This document shows, piece after piece, positions 42,803-51,914 of a DNA stretch of 64,000 nt. The notes under the pieces were generated by a model. That model searched no databases. It was not told where the DNA came from and saw only the letters and a list, made by a program, of their open reading frames with translations. The DNA lies in contig VFLG01000035.1 in assembly GCA_009885195.1 (NCBI GenBank), positions 1 to 64,000 of the forward strand. Direction: 5' to 3'. The position numbers and the translations under genes were made by a program. The stretch is from Gallionellaceae bacterium. GTDB taxonomy: Bacteria; Pseudomonadota; Gammaproteobacteria; Burkholderiales; Gallionellaceae. Each line of letters starts with the position of its first letter. Position 1 is the stretch's first letter.

Positions 42803-45607
42803 TTAAGCTGCTATCTTTTGACTCGCCAGCCGCTTCAATTCCGGCAGACATGAGCCGCATTCCGTTCCGCATTTCAGCTTGCCCTGAATGGCGGGCAAAT
42901 CGAACCCCTGTTTCAACTCGGCCTGAATTTCCTGCTCCGACACATCCAGACAATTGCACACAATACGACCGCGCTGCGGCTGCCCGGCAGGCGGCGCACT
43001 CAATGGTGCCAGCAGCCACGGGCGCAGAGTTTGTGCGTCGGCGTCCTGCGCGATGATTTCCTTCAACCAGTCGCGCGCCGCCGTTTCTCCGGTCAGGCGC
43101 ACGCCGTTCAGTTTTCCGTCTTCCATCAGCGCGCGCTTGGAAATGCCGCGTTTGGCATCGCGATAATTTATCAGTTGTGTTTCATCATCCAGACCGAGTA
43201 TGGCATCCACCTGTGCCAGCAATTCGTCTGCGACCGGCGATGAATGCGCTGCGCGCAGCACCACCAGCTCTTGATCGCGCCCATACAAACCCAGCGCGGC
43301 ATAATCAAACTGTTTCAGCAGCGGCTGCAAGCGTGACATCCGGTGCAGCACATCGCCTTTGCGCATGGCCACCATCTGCCACGGCAAATTGAGTTTCTCC
43401 ACCTGCACCGCCGCATGTTTCAGCTCCGGCTGTTTCGATTGCGGATCGAAGGCATTGATGGTCAGCGCGTTCACCCCCAGCCCATTCATGAACTGGCTGC
43501 CCCAGTGCATGGCCATGAACACCTGTCCGGCGCGCATTTCAGGCGATGCGGCAACACGCACATTGAGCTGGCCGCGACGGCTGGCAAGCCGGACGATATC
43601 GCTATCCACCAAACCGCGCCGCGTCATATCATCGGCATGCATGGACAGCAGCGGTTCCTCGTCATGGCTGAACAAGCGGCCCACCGTTCCAGTGCGACTC
43701 ATGCCATGCCACTGGTCGCGCAGCCGCCCGTTATTTAAATGCAAGGGGTAGCGCGCATTGGTATCTTCTGCCACCGGCACATATTTGGCGCTGACGAAAC
43801 GCGCCCTGCCACTGGCTGTAGGGAATATGCCATCTTCATACAAGCGCTTTTTTCCCTGCGCAGCGCCTTGCGGCATAGGCCATTGCTGCGGGCCACTGTG
43901 TTCCAGCAACGCATAACTCAAGCCACTAATATCGAGATCGCGGCCAGCAGTCGTGGCGCGATGCTCGTTGAAAATAGCTTCGGGGTTGGCGTAGTCGAAT
44001 GAAATTCCGGCAGACTGGCGGTCTGGAAAAATATCCCCTCCCCCTTGCAGGGGGAGGGTTAGGGTGGGGGTAGAAACATTCGAGCCCTCCACTTCTACCC
44101 CCATCCCACCCTTCCCCCTGCGAGGGGGAAGGAGCAGGCGCTGAGCCAGCCGTTGGGCAAAGTCCACGACGATCTGCGAGTCATGGCGCGCCTCTCCCGC
44201 TGGCGCAACGGCCTGGCGTACCCGCGAAATGCAGCGTTCTGAATTGGTGACCGTCCCTTCCTTCTCGCCCCAGGTGCTGGCCGGTAGCAGTACATCGGCG
44301 TAGGCCACGGTATCGGTGGAGCGGAAGGCATCTTGCACCACCACGAATTCAGCCTTTTGCAGCGCTTCATTGACCAGATTAAGATCGGGCATGGACTGCG
44401 CGGGATTGGTGCAGGCGATCCAGATAGCCTTGATCTCGCCGCTACGCACCGCCTCGAACATTTCCACGGCGGTCTTGCCCGGCTGTGCCGGAACATCGGC
44501 TATCCCCCACAATGCGGCGACCTCCGCGCGATGTGCCGGATTCGCCAGATCGCGATGGCCGGACAACAAATTCGCCATGCCACCCACTTCGCGCCCGCCC
44601 ATCGCGTTCGGCTGGCCGGTGAGCGACAGCGGCGCCGCACCGGGCTTGCCGATCTGCGCCGTGGCCAGATGCAAATTGATCAGCGCGGCATTTTTGTGCG
44701 TGCCCTGTATTGATTGATTCAAACCCTGGCAATACAGCGACAGCGTCGGCCCGCGCGCAAACCATTGTGCGGCAAGTACGATGTCGTCCGCCGCAATGCC
44801 ACACACGGTCGCCGCATGTTGTGGGGTAAATTCGCGCACGGTTGCCTTGAGTTGTTCAAAGCCTTCGGTATGCGCCGCGATGTAATCCAGATCGCACCAG
44901 CCTTCCCACAGCATTACATGCAGCATGGCGTTGAACAGCACCACATCGGTGCCGGGCAAAATCGCCAGATGCAAATCCGCCACGCTGGCGGTATCGGTGC
45001 GGCGCGGATCAACCACGATCAGCTTCAAATCCGGGTTCTTTTTGCGCGCATCTTCAATACGCCGGAACACGATCGGATGCGCATAAGCCGTGTTGGAACC
45101 CGCTATGAAAATACAGTGCGCGTGATCGATGTCTTCATAGCAGCCGGGCGGCGCATCCATGCCCAGCGTGGCCTTGTATCCGGCCACCGCCGAAGACATG
45201 CACAGGCGCGAGTTGGTATCCACATTGTTGGTGCCGATCAGCCCCTTGGCCAGCTTGTTGAAGACGTAGTAATCCTCGGTCAGCAACTGCCCCGAAATAT
45301 AAAAGCCCACCGCATCCGGTCCATGCTGCTGGATGATGGCGGAAAATTTGTCGGCTACCGTATCGAGCGCCTCATCCCAGCTTGCTCGCTGGCGCGCGGC
45401 GTTGCGTTGCGTGCGCATTTCCGGATAGAGTGCGCGCAGTTCATCGCGCGCGGTCAGATGCAGCGTCGAACCCTTGGTGCACAAGCGCCCAAAGTTGGCC
45501 GGATGATCCGGGTCGCCCCGCACACCCGTGATCTTGCCCGCGTCCGTGGCAATGATGACACCACACCCCACGCCGCAATAACAACAGGTCGATTTAATTT
45601 CTTGCAT
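42803..45607 (-). CDS. nasA: Assimilatory nitrate reductase catalytic subunit NasA
   Basis: Reduces nitrate to nitrite using Mo-bis-MGD. The N-terminal [4Fe-4S] ligands are CCYCGVGC and the fourth Cys in GRLCTKGS; the Mo-binding Cys lies in NSRLCMSSAV. A C-terminal BFD-like [2Fe-2S] domain is present (CNCLDVSEQEIQAELKQGF, CGTECGSCLPEL), as in NasA types that take electrons directly. The protein has 934 residues. Residues ~491-525 (LPPRRGKGGMGVEVEGSN and following to LQGGGD) are encoded by a palindromic repeat and are not family sequence. A sigma-54 promoter at 45638-45653 drives the operon. Confidence 0.96.
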   Translation of the reverse strand: MQEIKSTCCYCGVGCGVIIATDAGKITGVRGDPDHPANFGRLCTKGSTLHLTARDELRALYPEMRTQRNAARQRASWDEALDTVADKFSAIIQQHGPDAVGFYISGQLLTEDYYVFNKLAKGLIGTNNVDTNSRLCMSSAVAGYKATLGMDAPPGCYEDIDHAHCIFIAGSNTAYAHPIVFRRIEDARKKNPDLKLIVVDPRRTDTASVADLHLAILPGTDVVLFNAMLHVMLWEGWCDLDYIAAHTEGFEQLKATVREFTPQHAATVCGIAADDIVLAAQWFARGPTLSLYCQGLNQSIQGTHKNAALINLHLATAQIGKPGAAPLSLTGQPNAMGGREVGGMANLLSGHRDLANPAHRAEVAALWGIADVPAQPGKTAVEMFEAVRSGEIKAIWIACTNPAQSMPDLNLVNEALQKAEFVVVQDAFRSTDTVAYADVLLPASTWGEKEGTVTNSERCISRVRQAVAPAGEARHDSQIVVDFAQRLAQRLLLPPRRGKGGMGVEVEGSNVSTPTLTLPLQGGGDIFPDRQSAGISFDYANPEAIFNEHRATTAGRDLDISGLSYALLEHSGPQQWPMPQGAAQGKKRLYEDGIFPTASGRARFVSAKYVPVAEDTNARYPLHLNNGRLRDQWHGMSRTGTVGRLFSHDEEPLLSMHADDMTRRGLVDSDIVRLASRRGQLNVRVAASPEMRAGQVFMAMHWGSQFMNGLGVNALTINAFDPQSKQPELKHAAVQVEKLNLPWQMVAMRKGDVLHRMSRLQPLLKQFDYAALGLYGRDQELVVLRAAHSSPVADELLAQVDAILGLDDETQLINYRDAKRGISKRALMEDGKLNGVRLTGETAARDWLKEIIAQDADAQTLRPWLLAPLSAPPAGQPQRGRIVCNCLDVSEQEIQAELKQGFDLPAIQGKLKCGTECGSCLPELKRLASQKIAA
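44034..44133. repeat. Palindromic repeat inside nasA (C/G-run family)
   Basis: Two half-sites, CCCCCTTGCAGGGGGAGGG and CCCTTCCCCCTGCGAGGGGG, with GGGGGTAGAA / TTCTACCCCC between. About 100 bp, translated in frame. The style matches the repeat in ogt. Confidence 0.85.
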
Positions 45608-45637
45608 GATTCTTGTAAGGTCTCCTGATCATTAATT

Positions 45638-45653
45638 AGCAATACCTGTGCCA
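45638..45653 (-). promoter_or_regulatory. Sigma-54 (-24/-12) promoter of nasA
   Basis: Minus strand TGGCAC-AGGTA-TTGCT, an exact match to the core TGGCAC-N5-TTGC. Transcription would start near 45627, about 20 bases before ATG 45607, with AGGAGA in between. Confidence 0.9.
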
Positions 45654-45744
45654 CCAATCGATGTCAGATGAATCAATCAGTTATGCAAAATAAGTTATCA
45701 CGGAAAAATAATCGCCAGATATGAGTGCGCCAGCACCACAACGG

Positions 45745-45780
45745 CGCATGTAATTGGTGCATAGATCGGGGGGTGGTGCA
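45745..45780. promoter_or_regulatory. Probable NtrC-type enhancer sites upstream of nasA
   Basis: CGCATGTAATTGGTGCA (45745-45761) matches 12 of 17 positions of the palindromic NtrC consensus; a TGGTGCA half-site follows at 45774-45780. They lie about 100-130 bp upstream of the -24 element, the normal distance for NtrC. Confidence 0.6.
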
Positions 45781-46327
45781 TCGCTCCGGGACTTATCGGG
45801 GCTGTGATGAAGCGATACTGGGAAACAGGTTCAATCAGCTAGCTGACAGTTTAGCTGGAGTAGCTCAGTCAAGAACTCAAAATGGTAATGGTATCTCCAT
45901 AGTTGTTAAACAGAAATGCTGATTAAGGCGGGTATTGTGACCAAGTGAGACGGTAAGATTCCCAGAGAATAATTATTGGCCGAGAATCAATGTACATGGC
46001 GCACAAATCGTCTCGAGCGCCATGTAGTTCCACAAACTATTGTTTTTATTTTGGTGCAACCCTGCAACGACGAGAGTGTGACCTCAGCAATCCGCTATAA
46101 TGGCAGTAATCGCTCTGCACCTGCACAAAAATCCCTGACTATCAGCATTCAATGTCCCGTGCCACAAATGGTGGCCGAGGACATGGAAGACTTATTCAGA
46201 GGCTTAACTACCGTGTAGAAATAAATCGGCTTTCAAAGGCGCATTATCGCCTCGACGGAAACCCAGCCTTGCAATTTGTGCAAGGTGAGTGAATATCACT
46301 CCCTAACGATAATAATTAAGGATAGCC
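45781..46327. other. Intergenic stretch between nasA and the 46.3-kb membrane gene
   Basis: No convincing gene. A TTG-started plus frame at 45976-46218 has no family resemblance. TATAAT is present at 46096-46101 without a good -35. Two hairpins lie at 46267-46301, given separately. Confidence 0.4.
46267..46301 (+). promoter_or_regulatory. Two adjacent leader hairpins
   Basis: CCTTGCA-ATTTG-TGCAAGG (46267-46285) and GAGTGA-ATA-TCACTC (46287-46301), both perfect, ending 27 bases before ATG 46328. No T-run follows. They could be protein-binding sites or an mRNA leader structure. Confidence 0.55.
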
Positions 46328-46939
46328 ATGAACGACAGGATACGACAGATTCTTAACCAGATAAGCACCCTCGAGGCTGAATTGAACGCAGCCGTCGAAG
46401 CGCAGGAAAGCCATGTACGCTACCAGATAGAAGGCAAACGCGTGGTGTTCGAGCACGCCATCAAGGAGTCGCACCGCAAGCTCAAACCCAAGATGAGCTT
46501 TTTAATATGGTTTTTTACCGTACACCCGAAAAATTTTCTCACCATGCCGATCATCTACGGCATGCTCGTTCCGTTGGCCTTGCTTGATCTGTGCCTCAGC
46601 CTCTATCAGCTGAGCTGCTTCCCCATATACGGCATTACCAGAGTCAATCGTGCCAACTACATCCTGATCGACCGTCAATACCTGGCCTACCTGAACATCA
46701 TCGAAAAACTGGACTGCATGTACTGCGGGTATGCGGTCGGGATGATAGCCTATGCAAGCGAGATCCTTGCTCGCACCGAGCAATATTTCTGCCCGATCAA
46801 ACACGCGCATAAAATGCTCGGGGCGCATGCGCGTTATGCTCATTTTCTGGGCTACGGTGAAGCAGAAAACTTCCATGACAAACTCGAAGAGTTCCGTAGT
46901 GAACTCGCCAAACAGGCAACAAACGATACAAGCAAATAG
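46328..46939 (+). CDS. Conserved membrane protein of unknown function, upstream of nrdJ
   Basis: 203 residues, start ATG 46328 with AAGGA upstream. An N-terminal coiled coil (~1-50; LNQISTLEAELNAAVEAQESH) is followed by a membrane hairpin (~62-110: FLIWFFTVHPKNFLTMPIIYGMLVPLALLDLCLSLYQLSCFP). The C-terminal part has a compact cysteine pattern, DCMYCGYAVGMIAYASEILARTEQYFCPIKHAHK, suggesting a metal or redox site facing the cytoplasm. I recall similar hypothetical proteins in beta- and gammaproteobacteria but no function. nrdJ starts 21 bp downstream, so co-transcription is likely. Confidence 0.75.
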   Translation: MNDRIRQILNQISTLEAELNAAVEAQESHVRYQIEGKRVVFEHAIKESHRKLKPKMSFLIWFFTVHPKNFLTMPIIYGMLVPLALLDLCLSLYQLSCFPIYGITRVNRANYILIDRQYLAYLNIIEKLDCMYCGYAVGMIAYASEILARTEQYFCPIKHAHKMLGAHARYAHFLGYGEAENFHDKLEEFRSELAKQATNDTSK

Positions 46940-46959
46940 CGATAAAGGAACAACTGTAA

Positions 46960-49794
46960 ATGACGCAAGAAATCAGCACCGAAGTATTGTTGGAGAAGTA
47001 CGCCGAACCCGGCGAAACATCCGTTGAAGATGTGCGCCGCCGTGTGGCGCGCGGTTTGGCCCAGGCCGAAAAACCGGAACAGCGCGCGCAATGGGAAGAA
47101 GATTTTTTTCAGGCGCAGCAAAACGGTTTTATTCCTGCCGGGCGCATCAACTCGGCGGCTGGATTAAAGAATCAGGCGACGCTGATCAACTGTTTCGTGC
47201 AACCGGTGGGAGACTCGATCTCCGGCACCGTCGAAGGCAAACCTGGAATATATGATGCCTTGCAACAAGCCGCCGAAACCATGCGGCGCGGCGGCGGAGT
47301 CGGTTATGATTTTTCATCAATCCGTCCCGAAGGCGCTCAGGTAAAAGGTACCAACTCACGCGCCAGCGGGCCGATCTCCTACATGCGCGTATTCGACCGC
47401 TCCTGCGAGACCGTGGAATCAGCCGGCGCGCGGCGCGGTGCACAGATGGGGGTGCTGCGCTGCGATCATCCCGACATCGAAAAATTCATCCACGCCAAGG
47501 ACCAGGGCGATCTGCGCAACTTCAACATTTCTGTCGGTGTGACCGATGCGCTGATGCAGGCGGTGGAAAACGATCAGGAGTTCGAGCTGGTGCATGCCGC
47601 CGAGCCTTCCGCCGCGCTCAAGGAACAAGGCGCGAGCCAACGCGCTGACGGCAAGTGGATATACCGCAAAGTGCGGGCGACTGATTTGTGGAAGCAGATC
47701 ATCGAGAGCACCTACGATCACGCCGAGCCGGGGGTGCTATTCATTGACCTGATGAACCGCGACAACAACCTGTCTTATTGCGAGGTAATTGAAGCCAGCA
47801 ATCCATGCGCAGAGCAGCCACTTCCACCCTATGGTTGCTGCTGCCTCGGCTCGATCGACCTGACCCGCATGGTGGACCAACCATTCACAACACACGCGGC
47901 TTTCAACTTCGATCAATTCAAACAACTGGTGCATGTCGCCGTGCGCATGCTGGACAACGTGCTCGATGTCACCGCCTGGCCGCTGCCCGAACAACAACTG
48001 GAAGCGCAAAACAAAAGGCGTATCGGACTGGGCTATACCGGACTGGGCGACGCGCTGGTGATGCTGGGCCTGCGCTACGACACCGACGAGGCGCGCGCGT
48101 TTGCCGCCGACATCACACGCCTCATGCGCGATGAGGCTTATCTCGCCTCGGTGGATCTGGCCATCGAGCGCGGCACGTTCCCGCTGCTGGATGCCGCGCA
48201 ATATCTGGCCGAGCCGCGCTTCGCCTCACGCCTGCCCAAAGCCATCAAGGACAAGATACGCAAACACGGGCTGCGCAACAGCCACCTGTTATCAATCGCA
48301 CCCACCGGAACCATCTCGCTGGCGTTTGCCGACAATGCCTCCAACGGCATCGAGCCGCCATTCTCGTGGTTCTACACGCGCAAGAAACGCATGGCGGATG
48401 GCGGCACCAAGGATTACCAGGTGGAAGATCATGCATGGCGTTTGTACAAAAAGATGGGCGGCGATATGAACAAGCTGCCGACAGCATTCGTCACCGCGCT
48501 GGAAATTTCCGCCCTCGATCACATGAAAATGGTGGCCGCCGTCGCGCCGTTCATCGACACCTCGATCAGCAAGACCGTCAACGTGCCCGCCGATTATCCG
48601 TATGAGGACTTCAAGCACCTCTATACCGAAGCGTGGAAGGCCGGATTGAAAGGGCTGGCGACCTACCGTCCCAACAACGTGCTGGGCTCGGTATTGTCGG
48701 TCACTCCGGCAGTTAATCCGGCAACAAATGAAGAGCAGGTACAAGATTTTATTTTCGATCAGGATCGGCGCATCGTGCTGGAAGCCGCCCCCACACCGGC
48801 TCTCGCCTCACTGCGCTGGCCGGGTCGACCGAAATTGCCGAACGGCAGCGCAGGCTGGGTCTCCCAAGTAGTGAAGCATCCGCTCGGTAGTTTTGTGACA
48901 TTTGTTTCCCACACTTCAAATGGCCGCAATCATCCATTCGAAGTTTGGGTAAATGGTTCGGAACAACCGCGCGGACTCGGTGCGCTGGCGAAAACACTGT
49001 CGATGGATATGCGCACGCAAGATCCGGTGTGGCTACGCATGAAGCTGGAAATGCTGATGAAGACCGCAGGTGACGACGCCTTCGACATGCCCATGCCGCC
49101 TGACGGTGAAATTAAACGCATGCCGAGTCTAGTGGCCGCGTTCGCTCATCTGCTGAAATACCGCATCGAAGAATTGGGCGCACTGGAAGCAAGTGCGGAC
49201 GCAACCACCCCAATGATGGACGCGCTGTTCGCCAAAAAAGAACCGAAGACCGGCACCGATGGCACGATGAGTTGGACGGTTGATATTTCCAACGCAGGTA
49301 GCGGCGACGACTTCGTGCTGGGCTTGAAAGAACTGGTGCTGCCGGACGGCCAACGCCGCCCCTACTCGATGTGGCTGGCAGGCGTTTATCCACGCGCCCT
49401 CGACGGACTGTGCAAAGTGTTAAGCCTGGATATGCGCGTCATCGATCCGGCCTGGATCGGCATGAAGCTGCGCAAGCTGCTCAACTTCGGCGAACCGCTG
49501 GGCGATTTCATGGCGCGCGTGCCGGGCGGCATCAAGATGGAAAGCTACCCCTCGACGGTTTCCTATGTCGCCAGATTGATCCTGCACCGCTACGCCATGC
49601 TCGGCATTCTCGACGAGCACGGCTATCCGGTACAACAAATGGGCGTGCTGGAGATTCCAAAAAATAAAAGCAAAGCCGCCGGATACAAAACGATACCCGG
49701 CAAGGTATGCAAGGAATGCGGCAATGCCACGCTGATCAAGAAAGACGGCTGCGAGTTTTGCACCAGTTGCGGGGCGATTGGCGCGTGCGGATAA
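46960..49794 (+). CDS. nrdJ: Adenosylcobalamin-dependent ribonucleoside-diphosphate reductase (class II)
   Basis: Makes deoxyribonucleotides using B12 as radical source, with or without oxygen. 944 residues. The substrate-site cysteines and [18 protein letters not shown] motif are present, and [16 protein letters not shown] and [28 protein letters not shown] are class II signatures. Two TSCPD repeats occupy residues ~600-930, and a zinc-ribbon ends the protein ([28 protein letters not shown]). No cobalamin riboswitch is visible upstream. A hypothetical membrane-protein gene lies 21 bp before it. Confidence 0.95.
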   Translation: MTQEISTEVLLEKYAEPGETSVEDVRRRVARGLAQAEKPEQRAQWEEDFFQAQQNGFIPAGRINSAAGLKNQATLINCFVQPVGDSISGTVEGKPGIYDALQQAAETMRRGGGVGYDFSSIRPEGAQVKGTNSRASGPISYMRVFDRSCETVESAGARRGAQMGVLRCDHPDIEKFIHAKDQGDLRNFNISVGVTDALMQAVENDQEFELVHAAEPSAALKEQGASQRADGKWIYRKVRATDLWKQIIESTYDHAEPGVLFIDLMNRDNNLSYCEVIEASNPCAEQPLPPYGCCCLGSIDLTRMVDQPFTTHAAFNFDQFKQLVHVAVRMLDNVLDVTAWPLPEQQLEAQNKRRIGLGYTGLGDALVMLGLRYDTDEARAFAADITRLMRDEAYLASVDLAIERGTFPLLDAAQYLAEPRFASRLPKAIKDKIRKHGLRNSHLLSIAPTGTISLAFADNASNGIEPPFSWFYTRKKRMADGGTKDYQVEDHAWRLYKKMGGDMNKLPTAFVTALEISALDHMKMVAAVAPFIDTSISKTVNVPADYPYEDFKHLYTEAWKAGLKGLATYRPNNVLGSVLSVTPAVNPATNEEQVQDFIFDQDRRIVLEAAPTPALASLRWPGRPKLPNGSAGWVSQVVKHPLGSFVTFVSHTSNGRNHPFEVWVNGSEQPRGLGALAKTLSMDMRTQDPVWLRMKLEMLMKTAGDDAFDMPMPPDGEIKRMPSLVAAFAHLLKYRIEELGALEASADATTPMMDALFAKKEPKTGTDGTMSWTVDISNAGSGDDFVLGLKELVLPDGQRRPYSMWLAGVYPRALDGLCKVLSLDMRVIDPAWIGMKLRKLLNFGEPLGDFMARVPGGIKMESYPSTVSYVARLILHRYAMLGILDEHGYPVQQMGVLEIPKNKSKAAGYKTIPGKVCKECGNATLIKKDGCEFCTSCGAIGACG

Positions 49795-50065
49795 TGATGC
49801 AAAGTTAATGCTGGAATTCTGTTGTTGCGGGCACAATTTTTCAACGACCGCTTGCAGGAAGGTAATCAGGAAGATTGACGGGCAACGGTGTGCCAAAACC
49901 TGCCGCTCGCATTTTTTCCACAAAGGAGACATTCGCTCCCGTCCGTACTATTATGCATATGTGGAACAATAAAAACGGGGGGCTTCAATGAATCCATTGC
50001 TTATCGAAAAATATGCATTCCTCACTATTTTTAATAGTACAGACCGGTGGGTCTGGTGAATAACT
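49795..50065. other. Gene-free spacer after nrdJ
   Basis: No gene found. Contains a small palindrome CAGACC-GGTG-GGTCTG at 50040-50055, just before the GTTAGGG core of the cassette-like unit. Confidence 0.4.
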
Positions 50066-50106
50066 GTTAGGGTTTAAAAACTCACCGCAGCTTTACGGCT
50101 TCGCCC

Positions 50107-50367
50107 ATGAAAAGAGAAACAAAGAAAAACATAGCTCCAATCCAATGCATTGTTGATGCCGCATTGAAACGGCAGTTATATTTAATTGCGGCATTTGCTG
50201 AAAGTTCACCAACTTTCCTCGTCGCTGTTCTAATCACTGTTTCAGTATTTAATCTTCCATTAGCTCATCAAGAGCTGATGTTTTGGTTGCGATCCATATT
50301 GTCTATTCTTACTTTTACATTGTGGGCTATCATGTTTTACCAATCATATAAAAATGTTAAACCCTAA
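50107..50367 (+). CDS. Small membrane protein, cassette-borne
   Basis: 86 residues, not recognised. A basic N-terminus (MKRETKKNIAPIQ) precedes two hydrophobic segments (SPTFLVAVLITVSVFNLPLA and FWLRSILSILTFTLWAIMFY). AT-rich compared with the surroundings. It fills almost the whole unit between the core sites; its TAA stop lies inside the CCCTAAC box. Short orphan membrane proteins are common integron cassette cargo. Confidence 0.55.
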   Translation: MKRETKKNIAPIQCIVDAALKRQLYLIAAFAESSPTFLVAVLITVSVFNLPLAHQELMFWLRSILSILTFTLWAIMFYQSYKNVKP

Positions 50368-50418
50368 CCCTACTCAAGCGGGCGCAAAAGGGCGCAGCCC
50401 ATTACTTTTACGTTAAGG
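50362..50418 (+). other. attC-like recombination site
   Basis: CCCTAAC, then CTACTCAAGCGGGCGC, a short spacer, GGCGCAGCCC, ATTACTTTTAC and GTTAAGG. The length (57 bp), the CTCAAGCGGG left arm and the TTACTTTTACGTTA right arm resemble betaproteobacterial attC sites. The fold needs computing to confirm. Confidence 0.45.
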
Positions 50419-50466
50419 GGCATTAATGCCGCCGCACACTTCATTGTCTGCACCGTTTCTAAGAAT

Positions 50467-50519
50467 AAAAGGGACGCTACCCTTTGTTAGCGCTTCTTTT
50501 AAAGGGTAGCGTCCCCTTT
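50467..50519. repeat. Palindromic repeat, AAAGGG(G)ACGCTACCCTTT family
   Basis: Arms AAAAGGGACGCTACCCTTT (50467-50485) and AAAGGGTAGCGTCCCCTTT (50501-50519) pair with one bulged base, around a 15-base loop. A long, strong hairpin in non-coding sequence. Confidence 0.85.
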
Positions 50520-50540
50520 AATAATAATATGAATAGATCA

Positions 50541-50560
50541 GGGCGCGATGAATCGCGCCC
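50541..50560. repeat. Palindrome GGGCGCGAT-GA-ATCGCGCCC
   Basis: Nine-bp perfect arms followed by CTACG; half of a common dispersed repeat (GTAGGGGCGCGATTCATCGCGCCC-like). No T-run, so not a terminator. From 50561 to 50721 nothing recognisable is present. Confidence 0.75.
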
Positions 50561-50721
50561 CTACGATATTGCATTATTGATCGGGAAATGGAATAAGGCA
50601 GGGAGCAGAACATCCAAACTCCGGGTTAGCCAAGTCTGCGAAGCGATTAGCGCGTGCGGTTAGTGTAGGCTACAGCTCCATCCGGGCACGGCATTCTCGC
50701 GTCAAGATTGATCGTGCCACA

Positions 50722-51627
50722 TCATAGCAACGGCATAATACCGGCAATCTTTGCCTGGCTGATGGCTTGCGCCAGCACTGCGATGGCTTGATCGCGCGCG
50801 AAGCTTTTGCGCCATGCCAGAGCGATGCGCCGCGCCGGGGCGGGCTTGGTGAAGGGAATCACTTTCAGCAAACGGTTGCGATAACGCGCACTGTTGGCCG
50901 AGGCGGGCAGCACGGTGATACCCAAGCCAGAGGCGACCATGTTGCGTATAGTTTCCAGCGAAGTGCCTTGCTGAATTTCCGCGCCTTTACGATTGAGATC
51001 CGGGCAGGCTTCGGCGACCTGATTGCTGAAACAATGACCGGAATCAAGCAACAGCACTTTTTCGGCGGCAAGTTCAGACGGCTTGATGCTGCGTCGGTTG
51101 GCCCAGTGATGATCGTTGTTGACCATCACCTCGAACGGCTCGTCATATAAGGGCTGCGTGAGGATGCCGGTATCGCCGAATGGCAGTGCGATGATGATGA
51201 CATCAAGCTTGCCATTGCGCAGCAAGGCGTCCAAATTGGCCGTGATATTTTCTTCCACTTCCAGCGGCATTTTCGGGGCGAGTTTTTTCAGCGCGGGAAT
51301 CAGATCGGGCAGCAGATAAGGGCCGACGCTGTAGATGATGCCGACGCGCAAGGCGCCGACCAACTGGTCGTTGCCTTGTTTGGCGATTTCACGGATGCGC
51401 CCCGCTTCTTCCATAACCCGCTGGGCTTGTTCAACGATCTGCACGCCAATGGGCGTGATAGAGATTTCGCTTTTGCCGCGCTCGAATATTTTTACGCCCA
51501 GCTCTTCTTCCAGCTTTTGTATCGCCAGTGAAAGCGCGGGCTGGCTGATGAATGATTTTTCTGCGGCGCGACGGAAGTTTCGTTCCTGCGCCACGGCGAT
51601 GACATAGCGCAATTCATTTAGAGTCAT
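50722..51627 (-). CDS. oxyR: OxyR-type LysR regulator
   Basis: Peroxide-sensing transcription factor, 301 residues from ATG 51627 (MTLNELRYVIAVAQERNFRRAAEKSFISQPALSLAIQKLEEELGVKIFER, the LysR wHTH). The redox cysteines are present with the exact OxyR spacing: GHCFSNQVAEAC has nine residues from the first to the second Cys. GGAGA lies eight bases before the start. It is divergent from the rubrerythrin operon, its probable target, with a 149-bp MITE-like element in between. Confidence 0.9.
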   Translation of the reverse strand: MTLNELRYVIAVAQERNFRRAAEKSFISQPALSLAIQKLEEELGVKIFERGKSEISITPIGVQIVEQAQRVMEEAGRIREIAKQGNDQLVGALRVGIIYSVGPYLLPDLIPALKKLAPKMPLEVEENITANLDALLRNGKLDVIIIALPFGDTGILTQPLYDEPFEVMVNNDHHWANRRSIKPSELAAEKVLLLDSGHCFSNQVAEACPDLNRKGAEIQQGTSLETIRNMVASGLGITVLPASANSARYRNRLLKVIPFTKPAPARRIALAWRKSFARDQAIAVLAQAISQAKIAGIMPLL

Positions 51628-51650
51628 GATGACGTCTCCTGGAGCATCTC

Positions 51651-51799
51651 CTGGCAGGGCATTGAAAAACGTAGCGAGCGCAGCCAAGACAAGGCGAAAG
51701 TGGGCGAGAAACCGGAGTGTACACAGAAGTACACGAGGATTTTGAGCCCATTTTCAACGCAGTATTGGCAAGTGCAGTAGTTTTACAATGCCCTGCCAG
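51651..51799. repeat. MITE-like element between oxyR and the rubrerythrin gene (149 bp)
   Basis: Perfect 14-bp terminal inverted repeats CTGGCAGGGCATTG / CAATGCCCTGCCAG. No ORF. It occupies over half of the oxyR-rbr intergenic region. I recall similar sequence (with GTGTACACAGAAGTACAC inside) scattered in related genomes. Confidence 0.82.
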
Positions 51800-51914
51800 T
51801 GATTTGCATAATAAATCATCTTGGTTTAAACAATCAATTAGATTTATTGATACACAAGCCTTAAATTGCGTCCGTGGGCAGCAAACCACTTAACCAACCT
51901 TTAAGGAGAACATT

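Larger units (their letters stand above)
50066..50418 (+). mobile_element. Probable single integron gene cassette (no integrase in window)
   Basis: The unit opens with GTTAGGG (50066-50072, core GTTRRRY-like), carries one short ORF, and ends with a 57-bp attC-like site from CCCTAAC (50362-50368) to GTTAAGG (50412-50418). Circularised at the G/TT point, the site would read CCCTAAC...GTTAGGG, with fully complementary core boxes, as expected for a cassette. The complementarity between ends extends to 12 bp. No intI gene or neighbouring cassette was found. Confidence 0.5.

Noticed and set aside
42786-43019. 78-codon N-terminal extension of NirB
   Set aside because: It is antiphase sequence over the 3' end of nasA; NirB family proteins start at MKKMKLVMVGNG.
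45841-45900. tRNA-like GGAGTAGCTCAGTC string
   Set aside because: No acceptor stem or T-arm (GGTTCGAATCC-like) follows at tRNA distance.
46050-46066. Sigma-54-like TGGTGCAACCCTGCA on the plus strand
   Set aside because: The GG-GC distance is one base short and the -24 box is poor.
45976-46218. 80-codon plus frame before the 46.3-kb membrane gene
   Set aside because: TTG start, no ribosome site, no resemblance to any family.
50541-50560. GGGCGCGAT hairpin as a terminator
   Set aside because: No T-run and it sits far from gene ends; it matches a dispersed repeat instead.
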